A stretch of 64,000 bases of DNA, from the NCBI GenBank assembly GCA_038245725.1, contig JBBRSD010000001.1:1-64000 (forward strand), written 5' to 3'. Source of the stretch: JBBRSD01 sp038245725 (GTDB lineage Bacteria > Actinomycetota > Coriobacteriia > Anaerosomatales > JAAXUF01). The notes under the pieces are model-generated. The model was not told where the DNA came from, made no database searches, and saw nothing but the letters and a program-made list of their open reading frames with translations. Positions within the stretch are counted from its first letter, which is position 1. Every line of letters begins with the position of its first letter. Shown piece after piece: positions 52,546 to 61,309 of this stretch. The translations under genes were made by a program, and so were the position numbers.

Positions 52546-55500
52546 TCAGCCGATTCTTGCCGCGTATCTGCGCAGGAGCAGGCGGTATGCTCCCACGACG
52601 ATCAGGAGCAGCGCGTTCGATGAGCCAGCGCGAGGGGACGCCGCAGCGGCGTGCTGCGAGGTCTCGGCATACTGGCGATGAAGCGCCAGCGCTGCATCCG
52701 TCTGTCCGAGGGCGACCAAGGCCTTCATCCGGTAGAAGACGAGGGCGTCGACGTCGGGCTTGGCGGGAATATCGACGACACTGAGCGCCTCGCGCTTCCC
52801 CCGCGCGTCGAGGAAGAACAGGATCGCATGCGCAAGCAGGTTGCGGTCGGTTCTCGACAGCAGCACGGTGATGTTGCGGTCCTTTCTCAGCTCGCGAACG
52901 GGTTTGACGAGCGAGATGCTGAACGACTCGATGACGTGACGCGCCGCCGAGAACAGGCGTCCTCTCCCCAGAAGGACAAGTCCCTTGTTGTACTCGAAGC
53001 TCTCGGGCGCAACGAGGGGCCCGGAATACGACAGCAACTCGGCGTGTCGGCCCGTCGCGTAAAGCCAGTCGAAGTAGTGGTCCTGGATGAACTTGTCCGA
53101 GGCGACTTCGTCGGGGCGGGCCCGGAAATACCGTTCCCTGAGGCTAGAGCTGGTCTCACCGACCTGCTTGACCTCTCGCCGCACGTCTCGAACGGTGGAA
53201 CCTTCGACGAGACGCGTGCGCCAGAACGGAAGAAGCTCGGCCATGTCGAGGACGCTTCCCATGCACCGGTTGCCGAACGCGAGTTCCTGGATGATCGCGT
53301 TCGTGCCTCGATAGAGGGCGCGATCGAGCCGGTCCTCCTGCGATCCCGCTGCGCGAGTCTCGATGCCGTTCTCGAGCGTCCTCATGAACTCTTCGTGGTT
53401 GAGCTGGAAGCGTCCATCGAACGCACGGCCTCGCTTGAGGAGCGTCCGGTCGATGCCTTCGACAAGATCGACGACCTTCGGCGCGCACGGGGACTCGATG
53501 TCGTAGAACTCCTCCCGAAGGTACTCCTCCGAGACGCGGGCGAACCTGCATCGACCGGCCTGAACTTCTCTCCAGTCGATGACGCATCCAGTGTCATCAA
53601 GATGATCGTAGGCTGCTGCCACGCGCTGCTTGCGCACGTCGAACACGTCGACTGAGTCGAGGCCGCCGATCAGCATGAGCGGCATCCCCAGAACCGCTGC
53701 ATCCAAGTGGGCGGTGCTCCACGTCGTGATCATCGCGTCATAGTTCAGGACGAGCTCCTCGAGCGTTTCCGCTCCGTGGATGAGCACAAGGTTCGAGGGA
53801 GCATCGTCGAGGTAGTGGTAGAGGTTGTGGGACAGGCTGTGGAGATACTCGCCATGCTCGCTGGGCAGGTAGCGCGGCTTGACGTGGAACGTCACGTCCG
53901 GGTTGCTCGACGCCATGCCCACCAGCGCGCTTGCGAGCTGCTCTTTCCCCCGCGCACCGAGTGGATAGGCGCCTTGGTCGACGACCAGGACCTCGCGTAT
54001 TTCGCTCGAGCGCTCTGACTGCCAGTTACTCCGCGATCTGATGAGCGGGTCGTACTGGGGATTGCCGACCGCGACCATGTTGTAGTCGAGTCCGCTGGCC
54101 GCGAACTCAGCGAACTTGCCTTCGCATGAGGTGATGATCAGGTCGGCGGGCACTCTCATGGTGACGGCGGAGAACAGGTTCGCGAACGAGATGAGGAATA
54201 TCCCGTCGCGCGCGATCGCGTCGAAGATATGTCGCTGGGGCCGGCGAATGAACTGCCCGGAGAAGACGACGTCGACCGAGGACAGGTCACCCATCGAGAA
54301 GTGGCTGAGTGGTGTCATCACGATGCCGGCATTCGCGAACATCTTGTTGTTGACGACGTCTTTCACGCTGTTGACGAGCACGGTGCAGGAGTGGCCTCGC
54401 GCCTCGAACCCACGGATCAGCTCGACATACGCGTAGTTCGTCGAGTCGAACCCACCTATGAACAGCACGTTCAGCCGAGACGGGCCCGCCGCGTCCTTCT
54501 CGGCAGGTACGAGAGCGGGCACCACGAGCTGCTCCACGAAGCGCTCGCTGGCGTGACCGTCTGCCACATCGAACGAGGCGTCGCGGAAGCTCGCGACCCG
54601 GTCCATGTCGAAGTGGCCCGCCGCGATGTAGTCGGCGATTCCTTCGGTCGTTTCGAATACCGGACCGGGGACTCCTTCGACGTAGGGGAAGTAGAAGCCG
54701 CGCTCGGCCTCGTACGCTTCGTAGTCGGGAGCGAAGAACGCCATCGGCCGGCCGAGCAGTGCGTACTCGAAGATGACACTCGAGTAGTCGGTCACGAGCA
54801 GGTCGCTCGCGAGTACGAGCTCGTTGATGTCGGAGTGGTCCGATACGTTGTAGACGAAGCCCTCGAGCGAAGGGTCGAGTGCGAGGTTGCCCGAGACGAA
54901 CGGGTGCAGTCTCAGCAGCAGCACCCAGTCGTCCCCGCAACGCTGGCGCATGAGGCCGAGGTCGAGATCATCGTGGTAGGTCGCCTCGTACTTGGAGTCA
55001 CCGCGGAAGGTCGGGGCGTAGAGGATGACCTTCTTGCCAGCGGGCAGCGCGTATTTCGCGCGCACGTGTGAGACGACCTTGTCGATGCGCGCACGGTCGA
55101 AGAAGACGTCCGTGCGTGGGATCCCCAGCTCGGTCACGAACCTCTCGGCGGGCTGGTCGAAGGCCTCGATGTAGGCCGGCACCGAGTTCTGCGACCCCAT
55201 GAGGATGTGGTCGTAGTTGGAGTGGATGCGGACGTGGCGCACGAGCGTCTCGTTCGCGCCGAATGTCTTGTCGAGCACGCTGTAGCCGATCTTCTTGAAT
55301 GCGTCGCTCGCATGCCACGTCTGGATGATCGTCGTCTCGGGCTTGGGCGTGATCACGTAGATCGGGAAGAAGTAGTCGTCCACGATGAAGACGCTCGATG
55401 TGGCGAGGTAGTACTCGGCACGAATGCCTTCTCGAAGAACTCCCACCTTGCCGAGAAGCCCGTGGCGCTGCCGTCGCGTGAGCACGACGATCTCGACTTC

Positions 55501-55656
55501 GGGGAGCTGGCGCTTGAGCTCGTTGAAGATGAACTCGAGGTTGCCGGACAGACGCGTCGCGTGGCTCGAGGCGAGTACGACGCGACGGCGAACGCGCAGC
55601 GATCGGAAGAGCGCGAACGCACTGCGCAGGATCCACTTGCGGACTAAGACGATCAC
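52546..55656 (-). CDS. TagF-type glycerophosphotransferase fused to a second GT-B-like domain
   Basis: 1036 residues starting at GTG 55656, which overlaps the upstream TGA (GTGA). The longer open frame to 56460 only misreads the neighbour. Residues ~1-385 are a TagF/TagB domain (IIQTWHASDAFKKIG, GIPRTDVFFDR, ILYAPTFRGDSKYE, LLLRLHPFV, LLVTDYSSVIFEYALLGRPM), catalytic His present. Residues ~390-760 are another GT-B-like module (NVLFIGGFDSTNYAYVELIRGFEARGH, LVVDQGAYPLGARG, GAETLEELVLNYDAMITTWST). A helical C-terminal ~250-residue part follows. A bifunctional polymerase or primer enzyme is likely. Confidence 0.8.
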   Translation of the reverse strand: MIVLVRKWILRSAFALFRSLRVRRRVVLASSHATRLSGNLEFIFNELKRQLPEVEIVVLTRRQRHGLLGKVGVLREGIRAEYYLATSSVFIVDDYFFPIYVITPKPETTIIQTWHASDAFKKIGYSVLDKTFGANETLVRHVRIHSNYDHILMGSQNSVPAYIEAFDQPAERFVTELGIPRTDVFFDRARIDKVVSHVRAKYALPAGKKVILYAPTFRGDSKYEATYHDDLDLGLMRQRCGDDWVLLLRLHPFVSGNLALDPSLEGFVYNVSDHSDINELVLASDLLVTDYSSVIFEYALLGRPMAFFAPDYEAYEAERGFYFPYVEGVPGPVFETTEGIADYIAAGHFDMDRVASFRDASFDVADGHASERFVEQLVVPALVPAEKDAAGPSRLNVLFIGGFDSTNYAYVELIRGFEARGHSCTVLVNSVKDVVNNKMFANAGIVMTPLSHFSMGDLSSVDVVFSGQFIRRPQRHIFDAIARDGIFLISFANLFSAVTMRVPADLIITSCEGKFAEFAASGLDYNMVAVGNPQYDPLIRSRSNWQSERSSEIREVLVVDQGAYPLGARGKEQLASALVGMASSNPDVTFHVKPRYLPSEHGEYLHSLSHNLYHYLDDAPSNLVLIHGAETLEELVLNYDAMITTWSTAHLDAAVLGMPLMLIGGLDSVDVFDVRKQRVAAAYDHLDDTGCVIDWREVQAGRCRFARVSEEYLREEFYDIESPCAPKVVDLVEGIDRTLLKRGRAFDGRFQLNHEEFMRTLENGIETRAAGSQEDRLDRALYRGTNAIIQELAFGNRCMGSVLDMAELLPFWRTRLVEGSTVRDVRREVKQVGETSSSLRERYFRARPDEVASDKFIQDHYFDWLYATGRHAELLSYSGPLVAPESFEYNKGLVLLGRGRLFSAARHVIESFSISLVKPVRELRKDRNITVLLSRTDRNLLAHAILFFLDARGKREALSVVDIPAKPDVDALVFYRMKALVALGQTDAALALHRQYAETSQHAAAASPRAGSSNALLLIVVGAYRLLLRRYAARIG

Positions 55657-57266
55657 GGGTTTGCCGTTCTGAGAACGAGCTGGTCGATGACGCGGTCGGT
55701 CGACCCAGCGTCGAGATGGCCGAGGTGCGTCTCGGCGAACGGCCGGACCTTCTCCCACTCGAACTCTCCGTCGCGGATCGCTTCGAGCATCTCGGCGAAG
55801 GTGCGCACGATTCTGCCGGGGACGAAGTCGGCGAACTCCTCGTAGAAGTCGCGTGTCGAGATGTACTCGTCGAGGTCGTAGGCGAAGAACAGCATCGGGC
55901 GGTTCAGCGAGGAGTACTCGAAGACGAGCGACGAGTAGTCGGTGATGACGAGGTCGGCGACGAGCAGCAGGTCGCTGATCTCCCGGCTCTTCGTCGCGTC
56001 GATGAACCGGTCCGAGAACTCCTCGGGAATCTCGAGCGGTGAGATCACGAACGGGTGCATCTTGAAGACGCACACCGCGTCGAGCTCCTCGCACAGCGCG
56101 TGGAAAGCTGAGAGGTCGAGCTGGTCGTAGTCGTAGTACGCGCTGCTCGGCCCGCTGCCCCGAAACGTGGGTGCGAACAGGAAGACCCTCTTGCCGCGCG
56201 TCAGAGGCAGCGCTTCGTGGACCAGCTCGCGCCTGGCGGCCTTGCACTCCTCGTCGAAGAACATGTCCATGCGCGGGATTCCCGTCGGGATCACGCGATT
56301 CTCGGGCAGGCCGAACGCCTCGGCGTAGAACGGCACGTCGTGCTTCGAGCCCACGATCGCGTACGTGTAGTTCTTGTGCGCCGCCGAGAACGGCGACGGG
56401 CCGCCTGGTTTGCCCACTCGGCTGTAGCCCACGGTCTTGAACGCGCCGCTCGCATGCCACACCTGCACGACGGTCACGTCGGGATCGAACCCGACCTTGT
56501 AGAGCATGGGGTGGTAGTCGTCCAGAATCACCACGTCGGCCACGGCAAGGCGGTAGGGAAATAGTAGCTTGTCGAGGAACGGCCGCCTGGCTGTGATGCT
56601 GGACTTGAAGGACGTTCGTATCTGGTAGCGCAAATCGAGCCCGCGCTCGAGCATCCGGTCGTGGATGTGGTGCAGGTTGCCCGACATCTCCGATCTCGAA
56701 TCAGAGGTGAACAGGATGCGGCGACCGTTCTTGCGCACGAGTCGACGAATCGCGTTGAAGAGTGCGACGTAGACGCCGGCGCGCAGGTGTCGCATCGCGC
56801 GTTTGAGGTCGCGCCACACTCGCCCGGCATCCGCATTCGGCTCGACAGCCCCGTTGCAGGTGCTGACGGCGAGTCGGAACGAGTCGCCCTGCGCCACCTT
56901 GCCCGGCACCACCCAGTACTGGTAAGTCGGTCCAGAGAAGAGCCCGCCGTAGTCGGAGGCGGTGACGGCGAGAGACGGATCGATGCGCACGGCTACAGGG
57001 TCCGAAGCCGGCACCTCGTAGAACAGCTGCCAGTCGCCGGCGGCGAGCGGGTACTGCGCGCACGCCTGCATGACGTTGAACGTGACCGAGAACTGCGCGC
57101 CATCCCAGACCGGACGAACCAACGCGACCTGCTCGGCGGTTTGGGGGTTCTGGAGGAAGAATCGCTCGAGCGGCGCGGCTTCGGGTGACGACGAGCGCTC
57201 GACGCGTCCGAGAAGCGTCAGGTTGATGCGCTTCCACGTGATGGACTCGACGAAGACCTGATGCAT
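55653..57266 (-). CDS. TagB/TagF-type CDP-glycerol (or CDP-ribitol) glycerophosphotransferase
   Basis: 537 residues starting at ATG 57266 with GGGAG five bases before it; the frame extends to 57341 without a better site. The N-terminal ~160 residues are beta-rich, as in TagF N-terminal domains. The catalytic part has VVQVWHASGAFKTVG, GIPRMDMFFDE, FLFAPTFRGSG, VFKMHPFVISP and LVITDYSSLVFEYSSLNRPM. Both catalytic His motifs are present. It starts a three-gene operon (57266 down to 51235) and is divergent from the CDP-ribitol synthesis operon. Confidence 0.85.
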   Translation of the reverse strand: MHQVFVESITWKRINLTLLGRVERSSSPEAAPLERFFLQNPQTAEQVALVRPVWDGAQFSVTFNVMQACAQYPLAAGDWQLFYEVPASDPVAVRIDPSLAVTASDYGGLFSGPTYQYWVVPGKVAQGDSFRLAVSTCNGAVEPNADAGRVWRDLKRAMRHLRAGVYVALFNAIRRLVRKNGRRILFTSDSRSEMSGNLHHIHDRMLERGLDLRYQIRTSFKSSITARRPFLDKLLFPYRLAVADVVILDDYHPMLYKVGFDPDVTVVQVWHASGAFKTVGYSRVGKPGGPSPFSAAHKNYTYAIVGSKHDVPFYAEAFGLPENRVIPTGIPRMDMFFDEECKAARRELVHEALPLTRGKRVFLFAPTFRGSGPSSAYYDYDQLDLSAFHALCEELDAVCVFKMHPFVISPLEIPEEFSDRFIDATKSREISDLLLVADLVITDYSSLVFEYSSLNRPMLFFAYDLDEYISTRDFYEEFADFVPGRIVRTFAEMLEAIRDGEFEWEKVRPFAETHLGHLDAGSTDRVIDQLVLRTANP

Positions 57267-57482
57267 CAACACTCCCGAATCTGCAGATGGGCGAAGCGCA
57301 GGACGCGCCACAAGACGCCACTGTGGCACCACCGGCTGCATTGTCCTGCATAACGTTTCCGTTGTGAAACGGAGTACTGGGCCGGGGCGGGGCCACGAGG
57401 CGATGGGCTATACTGACCGACGATTGCCGCCCTCTTCTCGGCGGCGCGACACATCCTGACCCCGGAGTAGCAAGGGCATCCC
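57267..57482. promoter_or_regulatory. Divergent promoter region of the two polymer operons
   Basis: 216 bp. It contains TCCGTT-GTGA-AACGGA (57358-57373), a small inverted repeat, and a plus-strand -10-like TATACT (57409-57414) without a good -35. GCCGCC-CTCTTCTC-GGCGGC (57426-57445) would form a leader hairpin before the IspD-type gene. AAGGG precedes ATG 57483. No ORF is convincing here. Confidence 0.4.
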
Positions 57483-58175
57483 ATGAAGACCGGAATGATC
57501 ATCCTCGCGGGTGGCATCGGCAAACGGATGAACAAGCCGATTCCCAAGCAATTCCTCATCCTCGCCGGAAAACCGATCATCGTTCACGTGCTTGAGAAGG
57601 TCGAGCAGCTGACGGATGTCGAGCGCGTGGTCATCACCTGCCCGGCCGAGTTCGTGGCCGAGACGCAGAAGCTTCTCGAGCACCGCAACCTCGCAGGCCG
57701 CTTCTCGTGCATTGAGGGTGGCGAGACGCGTCAGGAGTCGGTGTACAAGGGCATGCTCGAGCTCGGCGCCTGCGAGACCATCGTCATCCACGAAGCCGTG
57801 CGTCCGTTCGTGACGCTGGCTGAGTTCCGCGTGCTGATCGACAGCGACTTCGAGAACGCGATCTACGGCACGCGGATCCCGTTCACGGTGCTTGCCGGAC
57901 ACGAGTACGTCGAGGACACGCTCGAGCGTTCTCGGCTGGTCAACGTGCAGCTGCCGCAGAAGTTCAACGCCGAGAAGCTCATGCAGGCCCACGAGAGCGC
58001 GCGCGCAGACGGCATCGAGTTCACCGAAGACGCGAGCATGCTTTTCCACTACCAGGAGGCGCGGATCCGTATCCTTGAAGGATCCGAGCGCAACATCAAG
58101 ATCACCGAGCCGACAGACCTGATCATCGGCGAAGCCATCTACAACGAGTACGTCCTCGGGGGGGCGCAGGATTGA
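57483..58175 (+). CDS. tarI: IspD/TarI-family cytidylyltransferase, probably CDP-ribitol synthesis
   Basis: 230 residues. It has the nucleotidyltransferase loop MIILAGGIGKRMNKPIPKQFL, GGETRQESVYKGM, the metal-site region VIHEAVRPFVT, VQLPQKFNAEKL, TEDASMLFH and the end motif NIKITEPTDLIIGE. The fold is shared by IspD (MEP pathway) and TarI/Bcs1 (CDP-ribitol). The next gene is an SDR overlapping by one base, as the two halves of Haemophilus Bcs1 would be if split, so CDP-ribitol is favoured. An IspD role cannot be excluded. Confidence 0.8.
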   Translation: MKTGMIILAGGIGKRMNKPIPKQFLILAGKPIIVHVLEKVEQLTDVERVVITCPAEFVAETQKLLEHRNLAGRFSCIEGGETRQESVYKGMLELGACETIVIHEAVRPFVTLAEFRVLIDSDFENAIYGTRIPFTVLAGHEYVEDTLERSRLVNVQLPQKFNAEKLMQAHESARADGIEFTEDASMLFHYQEARIRILEGSERNIKITEPTDLIIGEAIYNEYVLGGAQD

Positions 58176-58888
58176 TGAAGACCTGCATCATCACAGGCGC
58201 GAGCCAGGGTATCGGCCGCGCGGCTGCGGTTCGCCTGAGCCAGGAGCCCGATATTCAGAACTTCGTGCTGCTCGCGCGTAGCGCGTCTGGTCTTGAAGGC
58301 ACCGTCTCTCAAATGAACCGCGAGGGCAAGAACATCAAGGCGCTGCCGACCGACCTGTCGGACATCGATGCCATCGAGCCGCTCGTCAAGAGCATCTACG
58401 ACGAGTTCGGCAGCATCGATCTGCTCCTGAATGTAGCCGGCTACGCCGAGCCAGCCGCGTTGCTCGACACCACCAACGAGAACATCAGGACGACGTACTT
58501 CATCAACGTCTTCGCGCCCATCGTCATAACGCGTGAGTGTGTGAAGTACATGCGCAACCATCCGTCCAAGATCCTCAACGTCGCGTCGACCGCCGGCGTC
58601 ACTCCTCGCCCGGGCTGGCTCGCGTATGCGTCGTCGAAATCGGCCGTCGTCTCGATGGGCGAAACGCTGACAAGCGAACTCGCCGAGTACGGGATCAAGG
58701 TCTACACGATCTCGCCAGGGCGATGCGCGACCGAGCTGAGGCGCAAGCTCGCTCCCGAGGAAGACCCCTCGACGATCATGCAGCCGGAGCACGTGGCAGA
58801 CATCATCGCAACGCTCGTAAGCGACGCCGAGACGTGCCTCGACGGCCAGAACCTCGTCGTGAGGCAGTTGCCCGCGCCCAAGCGATGA
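58175..58888 (+). CDS. Short-chain dehydrogenase, probable ribulose-5-phosphate reductase
   Basis: 237 residues starting at ATG 58175 (TGATG overlap; an in-frame TTG lies just before it). It has the SDR cofactor motif TGASQGIG, NVAG near residue 85, catalytic Ser in VASTAG, and YASSK with Tyr and Lys. Position between the IspD-type gene and a TagF-like gene suggests it makes ribitol 5-phosphate for CDP-ribitol. The usual TarJ is a zinc MDR enzyme, but Haemophilus Bcs1 uses an SDR domain for this step. Its stop overlaps the next ATG (ATGA). Confidence 0.8.
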   Translation: MKTCIITGASQGIGRAAAVRLSQEPDIQNFVLLARSASGLEGTVSQMNREGKNIKALPTDLSDIDAIEPLVKSIYDEFGSIDLLLNVAGYAEPAALLDTTNENIRTTYFINVFAPIVITRECVKYMRNHPSKILNVASTAGVTPRPGWLAYASSKSAVVSMGETLTSELAEYGIKVYTISPGRCATELRRKLAPEEDPSTIMQPEHVADIIATLVSDAETCLDGQNLVVRQLPAPKR

Positions 58889-60009
58889 GCCTTCTCGAGT
58901 ACTACCTGTCGGCTGCCTGGCTGCGCGCGTTCTATCTCGTGTGTGCGCTGCTTCCCGTCCGGGCCGACAAGGTGGTGTTCGCCTCGGCACGCGCCGAGAA
59001 GCTCGAGGGCAATCTGAGCTACATCCACGATGCACTCCTCGGCGAGCACCCAGACACCCGCGTCGTGCTCCTGCTCGATCGCTACTCGTACGATTTCACG
59101 GGCAAGGTCATCTACTTCCTCAAGCTCGTCAGGGCGTGCTATCACCTCGCGACCGCGCACTTCGTGTTCGTCGACAACGCGTACCTGCCGATTCATGTGG
59201 GTCCTCATCGTAAGGGCACGAAGGTGATCCAGGTGTGGCATGCCGGCGGCGCTCTCAAGCGCTTCGGAGTGGACACATGCCCGCCCAACCGGGAAGTCGA
59301 GAACCGGTTCATCCACAAGTACTACGACTACGTGATCGTGGGGTCGGACGAAGCGGTCGCGTCATATGCGTCGGCCTTGCGGACGCCGGCCAAGCACGTG
59401 TTGCCGCTGGGTATCGCGCGCACCGACTTCTTCTACGACGAGCAGAAGATGGCCGATGCGAGAGCTCAGGTCTACGCGGCGCATCCGGAGCTGGAAGGTC
59501 GCAAGGTCGTCTTGTACGCCCCGACCTTTCGCGGCTACAGCGATGAAAAGCAGCCGAAGCAGGGGCTCGATGCCACGCTCCTGCACGAGCGGCTCGGCGA
59601 TTCCTACGCAATCGTGCACAAGCTGCACCCTGTCTTCTCGACCGATCTGGTCGACGGTTCCGGGTTCGACGTCGTGGTGGGGACGGAGTTCGACGTGAAC
59701 GAACTGTTCACCGTCACCGACGTTCTCGTGACCGACTATTCTTCATCGATCTTCGAGTACGCGCTGATGCGCAAGCCGCTCGTCCTTCTCGTCGACGACC
59801 TCGAGGACTACGTGGCTGACCCGGGCTTCTACCTCGATTTCGAGGTCGAGATGGTAGGGGAATTCGCGCGAACATCTGCGCAGGTCGCTCAGATCATCTC
59901 GGATGGGAAATTCGATCTGTCGCGCTGGGACTCGTTCGTCGCCAAGCACTGTCAGTACGACGACGGCCATGCGAGCGAGCGTCTCGTCGAGTTCTTGGCG
60001 GGTATCTAG
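58885..60009 (+). CDS. TagB/TarF-type glycerol- or ribitol-phosphate transferase
   Basis: 374 residues starting at ATG 58885, overlapping the SDR stop; the frame back to 58537 is a misread of the SDR gene. A membrane-associated N-terminus (YYLSAAWLRAFYLVCALLPV) precedes the catalytic series KVIQVWHAGGALKRFG, GIARTDFFYDE, VLYAPTFRGYSD, IVHKLHPVFS and VLVTDYSSSIFEYALMRKPL. It has the single-domain length of TagB or TarF primases and polymerases. It is the last gene of the 57483-60009 operon. Confidence 0.85.
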   Translation: MSLLEYYLSAAWLRAFYLVCALLPVRADKVVFASARAEKLEGNLSYIHDALLGEHPDTRVVLLLDRYSYDFTGKVIYFLKLVRACYHLATAHFVFVDNAYLPIHVGPHRKGTKVIQVWHAGGALKRFGVDTCPPNREVENRFIHKYYDYVIVGSDEAVASYASALRTPAKHVLPLGIARTDFFYDEQKMADARAQVYAAHPELEGRKVVLYAPTFRGYSDEKQPKQGLDATLLHERLGDSYAIVHKLHPVFSTDLVDGSGFDVVVGTEFDVNELFTVTDVLVTDYSSSIFEYALMRKPLVLLVDDLEDYVADPGFYLDFEVEMVGEFARTSAQVAQIISDGKFDLSRWDSFVAKHCQYDDGHASERLVEFLAGI

Positions 60010-60012
60010 TGA

Positions 60013-60048
60013 CCGGGCGAATGTACCGCTTCTGCACAACTCGCCCGG
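60013..60048 (+). other. Inverted repeat after the CDP-ribitol operon
   Basis: CCGGGCGA (60013-60020) and TCGCCCGG (60041-60048) are perfect 8-bp arms with a 20-base loop. It could be a weak terminator, since no T-run follows. The rest of the 159-bp gap holds a -10-like TATCAT at 60059-60064 and a second hairpin, GGTGGC (60120-60125) with GCCACC (60135-60140), in the leader of the next gene. Confidence 0.35.
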
Positions 60049-60168
60049 ACGAGTGCTGTATCATTCCGTGTCGGTTGTTTCGCCGATGATCGGGCGAGAG
60101 GTCCGCGCCGGCGAGCAGGGGTGGCATGCACGGGGCCACCGCGCTATCCGAGAAGCTCGAGCCATCTG

Positions 60169-61293
60169 ATGGAGACGATGTACACGATTCCCAAGCACGA
60201 TGAGGCGCCGCTGCCGATCGTCAACCTGGTCTCGGAGACAGTCGACGGTTGCAAGGGCCATGGCGTGCACACCGCTTTCGTCCAGACCCAGAGCGCGCTC
60301 GAGCGCTCGGGCGTGGATGTTCGCGTGAACAGTGGGGATCACTGCGACATCGTCCACATCCAGACGATGGGGCTGAAGTCCTTGCGCCAGCTCTTGCGAG
60401 CGAGGGAGCGCGCGGTCGTCACCGCGCACATCGTTCCCGAATCGCTCGTGGGCAGCTTCGTGCTCGCGCCGCTCTGGCTACCCATCGGTGCCGCCTACAT
60501 GCACGCTTTCTACGCGCTCGCCGACGAGGTTCTCGCGGTCTCTCCAGAGGTGCTCGACGGCCTGCGTCGCATGAAGCTCAACGTTCCCATGCGCGTCGTA
60601 CCCAACGCCGTCGAGGTCGAGAACTTCAAGCCGCAGCCGGGATGGCGCGAAGAGATGCGTGAGCGTCTGAGCATCGCGCCGGATCGCTTTGTGGCAATCT
60701 GCGCAGGCCAGATCCAGCCGCGCAAAGGCATTGACGCTTTCATCGAGACGGCCATTGCGATGCCCGATGTAACGTTCGTCTGGGTGGGCGGCATGCCGTT
60801 CAGACGGCTCACCGATCACTATCGCCACATGCTCGCGTCCGTGGCAGGAGCGCCGGAAAACTGCCACTTCGTCGGTGACGTTCCCTACGGCGAGATGGCC
60901 AAGTGGTACGCCTCGGCAGACTGCCTGTTCTTCCCGTCGGTGCAAGAGACGTTCGGCCTCGCGATCGTTGAGGCCGCCGCCGCGGGGCTGCCGCTCGTGT
61001 TGCGCGATATCGATACGTACCGCCCGCTGTTCGGCGACTCATACCTCGGCAGTGATGGTGACGGTTTCGTTGCCGCAATCGGACAGCTGCGGGATGACGC
61101 GGGCATGCACGCGAGCTACGTGAAGCGCTCGCACGAGCTTGCCGCGCGCTTCGACACATCGTGCCTCGCCGACAACCTCCTTGAGGTCTACAGCGACGTG
61201 CTTGCCCGCTCAGAGGCCGAACGGGCGCGCTCTGCTCGGCGGTTGAGGCCGGTATTGCAGTGGGCGTTCGGCGATCGGCCGGGCAGGCGCTGA
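60169..61293 (+). CDS. GT4-family glycosyltransferase
   Basis: 374 residues from ATG 60169; ATG 60178 is an alternative and the frame extends upstream to 60121. It has the GT4 pattern: N-terminal GVHTAFVQTQSALERSGVDV, donor-site AGQIQPRKGIDAFIETAI, FVGDVPYGEMAKWYASADCLFFPS, and the EX7E motif QETFGLAIVEAAAAGLPLVL. It probably forms a lipid-linked sugar, such as a diacylglycerol glucoside anchor, or a polymer branch. It stands alone between the CDP-ribitol operon and the converging flippase-like gene (16 bp gap). Confidence 0.85.
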   Translation: METMYTIPKHDEAPLPIVNLVSETVDGCKGHGVHTAFVQTQSALERSGVDVRVNSGDHCDIVHIQTMGLKSLRQLLRARERAVVTAHIVPESLVGSFVLAPLWLPIGAAYMHAFYALADEVLAVSPEVLDGLRRMKLNVPMRVVPNAVEVENFKPQPGWREEMRERLSIAPDRFVAICAGQIQPRKGIDAFIETAIAMPDVTFVWVGGMPFRRLTDHYRHMLASVAGAPENCHFVGDVPYGEMAKWYASADCLFFPSVQETFGLAIVEAAAAGLPLVLRDIDTYRPLFGDSYLGSDGDGFVAAIGQLRDDAGMHASYVKRSHELAARFDTSCLADNLLEVYSDVLARSEAERARSARRLRPVLQWAFGDRPGRR

Positions 61294-61309
61294 CGCGTCG
61301 GCTGCTTGC

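Noticed and set aside
55657..56460. The 268-codon N-terminal extension of the TagF fusion ORF
   Set aside because: It is an out-of-frame reading of the upstream TagB/TagF gene, with low-complexity Arg-rich text. The GTG at 55656 has the GTGA overlap expected.
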